This document shows, in pieces, positions 1 through 4,820 of a stretch of 5,643 nucleotides of DNA. Within the stretch, counting starts at the first letter, position 1; every line of letters begins with the position of its first letter. A model generated the notes under the pieces. That model made no database searches and was not told where the DNA came from. It saw only the letters and a program-made list of their open reading frames with translations. The position numbers were made by a program, and so were the translations under genes. The DNA is from JANLQB01 sp043735935 (GTDB lineage Bacteria; Verrucomicrobiota; Verrucomicrobiia; Chthoniobacterales; Chthoniobacteraceae): NCBI GenBank assembly GCA_043735935.1, contig JAYTDO010000331.1, positions 1 to 5,643 on the forward strand, written 5' to 3'.

Positions 1-31
1 CGCTACGCTCCGGCTCCGCAAAACGGGCGCA

Positions 32-94
32 GTCCTGCTTTGATCGCACAATGTCCTAGTTTGACCGCACGCTGTCCTCGTTTGATCGCACCAC
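32..94. repeat. Three tandem 21-bp direct repeats upstream of dtd
   Basis: Three adjacent units (32-52, 53-73, 74-94) share the pattern GTCCTNNTTTGAYCGCAC followed by three variable bases. Fifteen of the 21 positions are identical in all three units. There is no spacer, so this is a tandem repeat and not a CRISPR array. The period is two turns of B-DNA, which would place identical sites on one face of the helix, and the block ends 55 bp before the dtd start. The period is also seven codons: on the minus strand the units read as three heptapeptides of the form xA(I/V)KxGx, followed by a short tail and a TAG stop at 3-5. Whether this is a regulatory site, the end of a small reading frame or a neutral minisatellite cannot be decided here. 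Confidence 0.8.
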
Positions 95-149
95 GACAAC
101 CACTTTTCACCGTGACGGAGCACTCACACACGGGTAATTCCCACACATC

Positions 150-602
150 ATGCGTGCCGTCATTCAGCGGGTTACTTCCGCCTCCGTCACCGTCGCCGGC
201 GAGATCGTCGGTGCCATCGGTCCGGGCCTGCTGGTGCTCATTGGAAAGGAGGACGCCGACACGACCGAAGACATCGACTGGCTCGCGAGCAAGCTCGTGA
301 ACCTGCGCCTTTTCGAGGACGACGAGGGCGTGATGAACCATTCCGTTCGCGATGTCGGCGGCGACATCCTGCTGGTGAGCCAGTTCACCCTCTTCGCGAG
401 CACCAAGAAGGGCACCCGCCCGAGTTGGCATCGAGCGGCGCGGCCCGATGTGGCCATCCCGCTTTATGAGATGGCCATTCGCAAACTCACCGAGTTGCTC
501 GGCCGCCCGATTCAGACCGGCCGTTTCGGCGCGATGATGGACGTCTCACTCGTGAACAGCGGCCCGATCACGCTCATCATCGACACCCGGCAGCGGGAGT
601 GA
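150..602 (+). CDS. dtd: D-aminoacyl-tRNA deacylase (DTD)
   Basis: This cytoplasmic homodimeric enzyme hydrolyses D-amino acids (and glycine mischarged on tRNA-Ala) from tRNA, so they do not enter protein synthesis. The 150-aa product has the normal family length and is complete. It begins MRAVIQRV, as DTDs typically do. The two family signatures are present: SQFTL at residues 77-81 (Thr80 in the active-site motif) and NSGPIT at 136-141, whose Gly138-Pro139 is the cross-subunit Gly-cisPro motif that excludes L-amino acids. A GRFGAMM segment lies at 124-130. The ATG at 150 is chosen because the protein starts exactly at the family N-terminus. No Shine-Dalgarno sequence is visible before it. The gene stands alone on its strand, downstream of the 21-bp repeats, and converges on the next gene with an 18-bp gap. 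Identification is very secure. Confidence 0.97.
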   Translation: MRAVIQRVTSASVTVAGEIVGAIGPGLLVLIGKEDADTTEDIDWLASKLVNLRLFEDDEGVMNHSVRDVGGDILLVSQFTLFASTKKGTRPSWHRAARPDVAIPLYEMAIRKLTELLGRPIQTGRFGAMMDVSLVNSGPITLIIDTRQRE

Positions 603-620
603 CTTCGCGCCGCGCCGCGT

Positions 621-992
621 CTATTGAGCCGCCCTGGACTTCGGAAACATCGCGCGCCAATCGTCGCGCGGCGTTAATCCCCGGGTCGCACCCGACAACC
701 CCGTCGACGGCTGCAGCGAGCGCCCATCCAGTCGGCTCATTTGCAGGGAAGTCACCGCCGGAGGCGCGACGGGTTTCGACACCACCGGCGCGGGAGCGGG
801 TTCGACCGGAGTCGCATCGCTCTCGGCGGTCGGCTCGGCCAGGACTTTCTGCAATTGCTCCAGCATCGCCCGCAAAATCGCAGGATCGACCTTTCCGCCC
901 TCCTCCACCGGCGGCTGCGGCTCCGCGTGCAGCGCACCAGCGGACGTGACGATCACTGCAGCGACCAAAGCGAGAAGGCGAGTGGTTTTCAT
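621..992 (-). CDS. Putative exported Pro/Ala-rich protein of unknown function
   Basis: This 123-aa product is not recognised as a named family. Residues 1-23 look like a Sec signal peptide: a basic start (MKTTR), a hydrophobic core (LLALVAAVIV) and candidate cleavage sites after Ala20 (AGA) or Ala23 (LHA). Residues 34-52 could form a short amphipathic helix (VDPAILRAMLEQLQKVLAE). Residues 53-80 are a low-complexity Pro/Ala/Val linker, and the C-terminus has a small conserved-looking patch (TPRDDWRAMFPKS, 107-119). No cysteine remains, so it is not a lipoprotein. The signal peptide and start-to-stop integrity argue for a real gene, although the plus strand is also partly open here. It lies 63 bp downstream of the radical SAM gene on the same strand and could be co-transcribed with it. 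Export to the periplasm or beyond is inferred, and no function can be given. Confidence 0.65.
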   Translation of the reverse strand: MKTTRLLALVAAVIVTSAGALHAEPQPPVEEGGKVDPAILRAMLEQLQKVLAEPTAESDATPVEPAPAPVVSKPVAPPAVTSLQMSRLDGRSLQPSTGLSGATRGLTPRDDWRAMFPKSRAAQ

Positions 993-1024
993 GGCGGGGA
1001 AGATGCCGACAGGCTCCCGCCTTA

Positions 1025-1053
1025 GGGGCGCGCTGTCAAACGCGCACTGCCCC
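1025..1053 (-). terminator. Possible GC-rich hairpin after the radical SAM gene
   Basis: GGGGC (1025-1029) pairs with GCCCC (1049-1053), and GCGC (1030-1033) pairs with GCGC (1042-1045). A three-base bulge lies at 1046-1048 and the loop has 8 nt. The hairpin starts two bases after the minus-strand stop codon of the radical SAM gene. No T-tract follows on the minus strand, so intrinsic termination is uncertain. It could equally be an attenuating or RNA-stabilising structure between the two minus-strand genes, or chance pairing in GC-rich DNA. Confidence 0.25.
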
Positions 1054-1055
1054 CG

Positions 1056-2309
1056 TCAGACCTCGACCAGGCGTTCCTGCAGCGCCCGCGCCTTCGCCTC
1101 CGCGTCGTGCGCCACATTCGCGTAGGCATCGAAGTCATTGAACCAATACTTTTTCGACCACCGATACATCCAGTGCTGCTCGGGGATTTCCTCGCCGGGC
1201 AGCCATTGGGAAAAGCGCGGCTCCATCGCCTCCAGCTCCGCCATCGCGGTGCCGCGCATCGTCGTGTCGCGCGCACCGTGTTTGACGACGAGATCCTTCA
1301 CCAAATCCGGCCGCTCCAGCACCACACAGCCGCGCGTGTGCTGCGCGCTGATCTCCCGGAAGTCTTTGAGAAAGGCCGAGTCCCGCATCGTCGCGAAGAC
1401 GCCGCGCTCGTCGCGGATGTTCTCCGTGGCGAACTGGATGATCGGGCACGGCTCGATGTCGCCGCGCGGGTTCACATGGTGCGAGATGCCCGTGCTCATC
1501 GGGCACAGCGCCTTGCCCTCGCCATCGTAGTAGGCGTCGATGATCGCGATCGGCACCTTTGCGCGCATCTCCACCACAAAGCGCCGCACGCGCACGAGCT
1601 GCTCGGGCGTGAGCGCGAGCTGCGCGTTCATCTTCGGCCCGACAGGCCGATACGTGTGAAACCAGCAGTAATGCACGCCGCGCGCGATCAGCTCGCGCAG
1701 CCACGACTCCGTGCAGAGGTCGTCGATGTTCGTCTGGCACACGCTCGTCGCCACCCCGGTCAAAATCTTCTCCCGCAGGCACGCGTCGAGCCCGCGCAAC
1801 GTCCGCGCGAAGACCTCCTTCTTGCCGCGCCGCTCGTCGCTCACGATCTCGCGCCCTTCGATGGAAATCAGCGGCGTCGCATTGCCGATCTTGCGGAGCT
1901 GCTTCGCGATCTTGTCGGTGATGAACTGCCCATTCGTGAACACCTGGAAATACGCGTCCGGGTGCGCCGCAAGGAGATCGAGCAGCTCCGGATGCATGAA
2001 CGGCTCGCCGCCGAGGATGCCGAAGAACGCGTTCCCGTGCGCCTTGGCATCAGTAATCGTGCGGTTCAGCGTCTCCAGATCGATCTGCGTGCGCTCCGCC
2101 TCCACGTCCACCCAGCAACCCTGGCAGCGCAGGTTGCAGGTATTGAGGATCGAGAGGTAGAGAAACGGCGGGAAGTATTCCCCGCGCTTGATGCGCCGCT
2201 TGAACTTTTCGACCGACAGCAGCCCTTTCACCCCAAAATTCCACATGAACTTCCCGAGCAGCCGCGGATCAGTCGTGCGGAGGATGCGGAGGGCGAGTTC
2301 GGGAAACAT
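1056..2309 (-). CDS. Radical SAM protein with SPASM-like C-terminal cysteines, function unknown
   Basis: This 417-aa enzyme should bind a [4Fe-4S] cluster and S-adenosylmethionine and start radical chemistry through a 5'-deoxyadenosyl radical. The core signature CNLRCQGC (Cys58, Cys62, Cys65) is followed by the SAM-contacting GGEP motif at 100-103 and a typical TIM-barrel pattern (FTNGQFIT at 124-131, SIEG at 149-152). Residues 1-50 form an extra basic N-terminal segment. After the barrel, Cys269, the stretch NPRGDIEPC ending at Cys288, and Cys328 match the first part (C-x13-G-x4-C) of a SPASM/Twitch domain, but the usual CxxCx5CxxxC run is missing. This suggests one auxiliary cluster or none, not two. 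Other cysteines (177, 191, 199, 215) precede this region. The substrate is unknown. No peptide precursor gene is evident, although the small exported protein lies just downstream on the same strand. The ATG at 2309 is the farthest upstream start in frame, and no Shine-Dalgarno sequence is visible. Confidence 0.92.
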   Translation of the reverse strand: MFPELALRILRTTDPRLLGKFMWNFGVKGLLSVEKFKRRIKRGEYFPPFLYLSILNTCNLRCQGCWVDVEAERTQIDLETLNRTITDAKAHGNAFFGILGGEPFMHPELLDLLAAHPDAYFQVFTNGQFITDKIAKQLRKIGNATPLISIEGREIVSDERRGKKEVFARTLRGLDACLREKILTGVATSVCQTNIDDLCTESWLRELIARGVHYCWFHTYRPVGPKMNAQLALTPEQLVRVRRFVVEMRAKVPIAIIDAYYDGEGKALCPMSTGISHHVNPRGDIEPCPIIQFATENIRDERGVFATMRDSAFLKDFREISAQHTRGCVVLERPDLVKDLVVKHGARDTTMRGTAMAELEAMEPRFSQWLPGEEIPEQHWMYRWSKKYWFNDFDAYANVAHDAEAKARALQERLVEV

Positions 2310-2431
2310 GGGCGCGCAGACCGTGGCGCATCACCGGCGGCTTTCCAAATGGAAACCTTCGGCAACGTGGCACGCCGTCAGCGGTAAACTGCTTTCAAAT
2401 GATCGACGGGCTGATTACACCAGCGACTGAG
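2310..2431. promoter_or_regulatory. Divergent intergenic region with a small palindrome
   Basis: This gap separates the minus-strand radical SAM gene from the plus-strand three-gene cassette, so it should contain promoters for both. An inverted repeat TTTCCAAATGGAAA occupies 2342-2355 (5-bp arms, 4-nt centre). Part of it recurs as GCTTTCAAATG at 2391-2401, close to GCTTTCCAAATG at 2340-2351. A TAAACT at 2385-2390 resembles a -10 element, but there is no matching -35 box at the right distance. The palindrome could be an operator. This is inference, and no promoter can be assigned firmly. Confidence 0.3.
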
Positions 2432-3169
2432 ATGCCTCGATCGAATTTCAAATACGCAAAACCGCCCATTCAGGAGGCGATCTGCGAAATCCATTTCAAC
2501 ATCGATGAGCCTTTGTCATTGGAACGGATTGAGCATCTCAAGGAGGTATGGGCAGCCGAATATCCCGATCAAAAGCTCAATGAAGAAAAGGGCGTGAAGG
2601 TGGAAGTCGGTGCGGATGGGGTTCGCGTGGTCGAAGACAAAATGGGGCATCGACTAGTTTGCCGTGCCAGCGACGCCTGCCGGTTGGTCCAATTGAGTGG
2701 ACGTTTTCTCGCGGTCAACCAACTGAAGCCATATCCCGGTTGGGAGGAAGGATTTCGCGATACGATCGCGGCACGCGCTGCGGAGGTGCAGGCAAGGCTC
2801 GGGCCTTTCGAGATCGGTCGGGTAGGGCTGCGCTACATCAATAAGATCGACGTTCCGCAGGTTCCCTTTGCGTGGGAAGACTGGTTTAACTTTCGCCTTC
2901 CGGTGCCCGAACTAAAAGGCGCGGTTCGCGGCCCGTTTCAAATGCGTTTCGAGCAGCAGCTCAAAGGTTCCTGCAATCTCATCGTCAATTGCGTGTCCCT
3001 TCCGAGCGTTGGGGATTGCACCCCTGTGATTCTCGATCTCGATGTTGTGTGGCTTGGAAAGCCTGCAAGCGCCGCAAAGTTGCCGAAATTACTCGGAACC
3101 GTGCATGCGCCGCACAGACTTGCGTTTGAAGCCTACATGACGGACAAACTCCGCGAACAGTTCTCCTGA
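2432..3169 (+). CDS. TIGR04255 family protein, function unknown
   Basis: The 245-aa product matches the pattern I know for TIGR04255, a family described as sporadically distributed in bacteria and without a known biochemical role. In order: an N-terminal YAKPPIQEAICEIHF (residues 9-22), a central LVQLSGRFLAVNQLKPYPGWE (split here around 85-104, with Asn96 and the Pro-Tyr-x-x-Trp pattern), GLRYIN at 132-137, and a C-terminal helix HRLAFEAYMTDKLREQF at 228-244. The length is normal for the family and no domain is missing. No signal peptide or membrane segment is seen, so it is probably cytoplasmic. An in-frame ATG at 2399 would add 11 residues. The ATG at 2432 is preferred because it places the conserved PPIQEA motif at the usual distance from the N-terminus, but neither start has a clear ribosome binding site. 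The gene leads the low-GC cassette and is probably co-transcribed with the next two genes. Confidence 0.85.
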   Translation: MPRSNFKYAKPPIQEAICEIHFNIDEPLSLERIEHLKEVWAAEYPDQKLNEEKGVKVEVGADGVRVVEDKMGHRLVCRASDACRLVQLSGRFLAVNQLKPYPGWEEGFRDTIAARAAEVQARLGPFEIGRVGLRYINKIDVPQVPFAWEDWFNFRLPVPELKGAVRGPFQMRFEQQLKGSCNLIVNCVSLPSVGDCTPVILDLDVVWLGKPASAAKLPKLLGTVHAPHRLAFEAYMTDKLREQFS

Positions 3170-3177
3170 TTCCACCG

Positions 3178-3465
3178 ATGAACCTGACTATCCCCACTCT
3201 CGCCGTTACATGCGTTCCTTTCTACGCCAGCCTTGCGCCGTACGGTCAGGCAAAGCGTTTCGAGGCCGGAACCGCGGCATCCATCAAGATCGAAAGCCGC
3301 GAATTACAGCCAACGATGACGTTTGCCGTGGACGCCGAAAAAATTTCTTCTCACGAGATCGCGTTGGATTGGATGTCGTTGTCGAGCGAGGCGCTACCGG
3401 ATTCTCGTCCAATGACGGCGGACGAGCGCTCGTCGATCAACGAGTTTTTCTGGTCGCATTTTTGA
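3178..3465 (+). CDS. Small conserved-looking hypothetical protein in the TIGR04255 cassette
   Basis: This 95-aa product is not recognised. It has a mildly hydrophobic N-terminus (MNLTIPTLAVTCVPFYASL) that lacks the basic residues of a standard signal peptide. The middle is strand-like, with alternating residues (SIKIESRELQPTMTFAVDAE, about 35-54). The C-terminal third is acidic and probably helical (MTADERSSINEFFWSHF, 79-95). It is unlikely to be a shadow frame because it is bounded by the TIGR04255 stop 8 bp upstream and shares the TGATG junction with the next start at 3463-3467. The 8-bp gap has no Shine-Dalgarno sequence, so translation probably depends on coupling to the preceding gene. 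Its size and position fit a partner subunit, regulator or antidote of a neighbouring protein, but nothing in the sequence selects among these. Confidence 0.7.
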   Translation: MNLTIPTLAVTCVPFYASLAPYGQAKRFEAGTAASIKIESRELQPTMTFAVDAEKISSHEIALDWMSLSSEALPDSRPMTADERSSINEFFWSHF

Positions 3466-4061
3466 TGAGCGAGTTCGGCGATTTCTCGCGGCATAGCCCA
3501 GTCATCCCGGAGGAACATCAACCTGCGCTCCGAAGCAGCCTCAAACGCATTCCTGACTATTCCTGGATGCTCGTGGAACCGGATCCAACCGAGAGTCGGC
3601 TGCAAGGAGATATTCTGACAGACTGTCCAACCGTCGTGATCGATGACTCGGGCGCGCCAAGAGCAAAGCAATTCCCGGTGATGATCCTAAACAATTCCTG
3701 CGATTTACCTGATGGCCGCATGGATTTTGTCACGGCGGCACCGATCGTGGATTTCGGGAAATTTCTGGAGTTTGAAAAGCGCCGCCGTTCGCAGAGTAGC
3801 TTGGAAGGTTTTGCGAAGGCCATACGTCAGAACGATAAGACCGAACTTTTCTACCTGCCAAAGTTCGCTGGATTTGAGCACGGCGCGCTCGTTTTGCTCC
3901 ATCTTGCATGCTCGGTGTCTGCAAAAGTTTATCGAAACCTTCTTTCAGCAGGGCAGCGTCAGGCGTCATTCACGCAGATCGGGTTCTATTTCATGCTCAT
4001 CAAGCTAACGACGCATCTGGCCCGGGCTGAAAGCACCGACGTTCAACGGGCGCGTGGATAG
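3465..4061 (+). CDS. Hypothetical protein with QGD and NSCDL motifs, third gene of the cassette
   Basis: The product from this ATG has 198 aa. The frame is open upstream to about 3210, but those 85 codons overlap the 95-aa gene in another frame and look like a shadow. The ATG at 3465 overlaps the preceding stop (TGATG), a classic coupling arrangement. Noticeable motifs are LQGDIL (46-51), VMILNNSCDLPDG (72-84), AAPIVDF (91-97), a basic EKRRR stretch (104-108), and a C-terminal segment QIGFYFMLIKLTTHLARAE (171-189). The polar Q-G-D and N-S-C-D-L groups stand out as possible functional sites, with Cys79 and Asp80 the most striking. I recall bacterial proteins with a similar 'sxsCDl' core and a C-terminal KLTxHxxR helix, but I cannot name the family. 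No signal peptide is present. The segment at 141-160 is fairly hydrophobic but interrupted by charge, so a membrane span is unlikely. Confidence 0.78.
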   Translation: MSEFGDFSRHSPVIPEEHQPALRSSLKRIPDYSWMLVEPDPTESRLQGDILTDCPTVVIDDSGAPRAKQFPVMILNNSCDLPDGRMDFVTAAPIVDFGKFLEFEKRRRSQSSLEGFAKAIRQNDKTELFYLPKFAGFEHGALVLLHLACSVSAKVYRNLLSAGQRQASFTQIGFYFMLIKLTTHLARAESTDVQRARG

Positions 4062-4121
4062 AACAACGCCTCCCGGCCAAGGCTCGCCCCTGAGTTGCCA
4101 GCAGCTTCACTCCCTTGCGCG

Positions 4122-4820
4122 TCAGCGCGGCCGCACCGTCATCTCCTCGATGATCGCCCGCGCCGGCAGATTGATCGCCAGCAGCGCGCAGGCGGCGATG
4201 TCCTCGGGCTGCATCATCTTCGCCCGCGCCGCCGCGTCGGGCACCACGGGGCGCTTGTCGAGGATCGGCGTGTCGATGTCGCCGGGGAAGATCGCGCACG
4301 CACGGATGCCGCGGCCCCTTTCCTCGGCGTTGATCGCGGAGTTGAGGCCGGCCATGCCGAACTTCGACATCACGTAGCCCGGCCCGGCCTTGGGGCTCGC
4401 AGCTTTGCCGGCGTCGGAGACGATGTTGATGATCGTGCCAGAGCCGCGCGCGCGCATTTGCGGCAGGAAGGTCTGCGCGCAGTAGTAGGCGCCGTTGAGA
4501 TTCGCATCCATCATCGCGCGGTAGTCCGCGAGCGAGAGCACCTCGAGCGCGCGGTTCGGCACGTTCGTCCCCGCCGCATTCACCAGCACTTCGACTTCGC
4601 CAAACTCCGCGAGCACGCGCGCGCCCATCGCCGCCACCGCTTCCGCGTCGCCGATGTCGCACGGGCACACGAGCGCCCCGGCCAGATTCGCTGCCACCTT
4701 CTCCAGCACCTCGCGCCGACGCCCCACGAGCGCCACACGCCAGCCTTCGTTCTCCAAGGCGATCGCCGTCGCCGCACCCACGCCGCTGCCGGCTCCCGTG
4801 ATGACTGCTGTTTTGTTCAT
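4122..4820 (-). CDS. Short-chain dehydrogenase/reductase (SDR), classical type
   Basis: This NAD(P)-dependent oxidoreductase has 232 aa and a single Rossmann domain, close to the usual 250. The cofactor motif TGAGSGVG lies at 8-15, an acidic D55 in CDIGD follows at the adenine-binding strand, and NAAG is at 81-84. The catalytic tetrad is complete: Asn107 (in MDANLNG), Ser135 (in NIVSDAG), Tyr149 and Lys153 (YVMSK). PGDIDTP at 179-185 fits the segment after the active site. Arg34-Arg35-Arg36 after the second strand suggests NADP(H) preference, which is inferred. An ATG at 4832 would add MDRL, but the ATG at 4820 is chosen because it overlaps the upstream gene's stop as ATGA and starts at the canonical first strand (MNKTAVITGAG). 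It is co-directional and coupled with the Gfo/Idh/MocA gene, so a shared pathway on a polyol, sugar or hydroxy acid is likely. The substrate cannot be read from the sequence. Confidence 0.93.
   Translation of the reverse strand: MNKTAVITGAGSGVGAATAIALENEGWRVALVGRRREVLEKVAANLAGALVCPCDIGDAEAVAAMGARVLAEFGEVEVLVNAAGTNVPNRALEVLSLADYRAMMDANLNGAYYCAQTFLPQMRARGSGTIINIVSDAGKAASPKAGPGYVMSKFGMAGLNSAINAEERGRGIRACAIFPGDIDTPILDKRPVVPDAAARAKMMQPEDIAACALLAINLPARAIIEEMTVRPR

Larger units (their letters stand above)
2399..4061 (+). other. Compact low-GC three-gene accessory cassette
   Basis: Three plus-strand genes are packed with 8 bp between the first and second and a one-base overlap between the second and third. 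Their base composition differs from the flanks: 29 of 60 bases are G/C at both 2461-2520 and 3901-3960, against 42 of 60 at 1801-1860 and 47 of 60 at 4621-4680. High GC returns within the short gap after the last stop codon. No integrase, transposase, tRNA or terminal inverted repeat is visible at either edge, so the route of acquisition is unknown. The spacing suggests one operon with translational coupling, and lateral acquisition is an inference from composition and from the sporadic distribution known for the first gene's family. Confidence 0.55.

Noticed and set aside
32..94. CRISPR array
   Set aside because: The units are contiguous with no spacers and no cas genes are nearby.
3..431. 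Minus-strand 142-codon frame across dtd
   Set aside because: Most of it is the complement of dtd codons. Only the repeat-encoded end is kept as a low-interest observation.
1107..2387. Long plus-strand open frame of 426 codons opposite the radical SAM gene
   Set aside because: It is rich in Arg, His, Ala and Leu without any domain pattern, as expected for the complement of a GC-rich gene. The minus strand carries unmistakable radical SAM motifs.
3210..3464. N-terminal extension of the 198-aa cassette gene by 85 codons
   Set aside because: It overlaps the 95-aa gene in another frame, is rich in Arg/Gly, and would remove the TGATG coupling junction. The ATG at 3465 is a better start.
2399..4061. 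Transposon or integron origin of the cassette
   Set aside because: No transposase, integrase, terminal inverted repeat, target duplication or tRNA attachment site was found at either edge.
4062..4121. Bidirectional terminator between the cassette and the SDR gene
   Set aside because: Convergent genes make a terminator likely here, but I found only a 4-bp GCGC stem at 4118-4129 and no T-tract, which is too weak to annotate.
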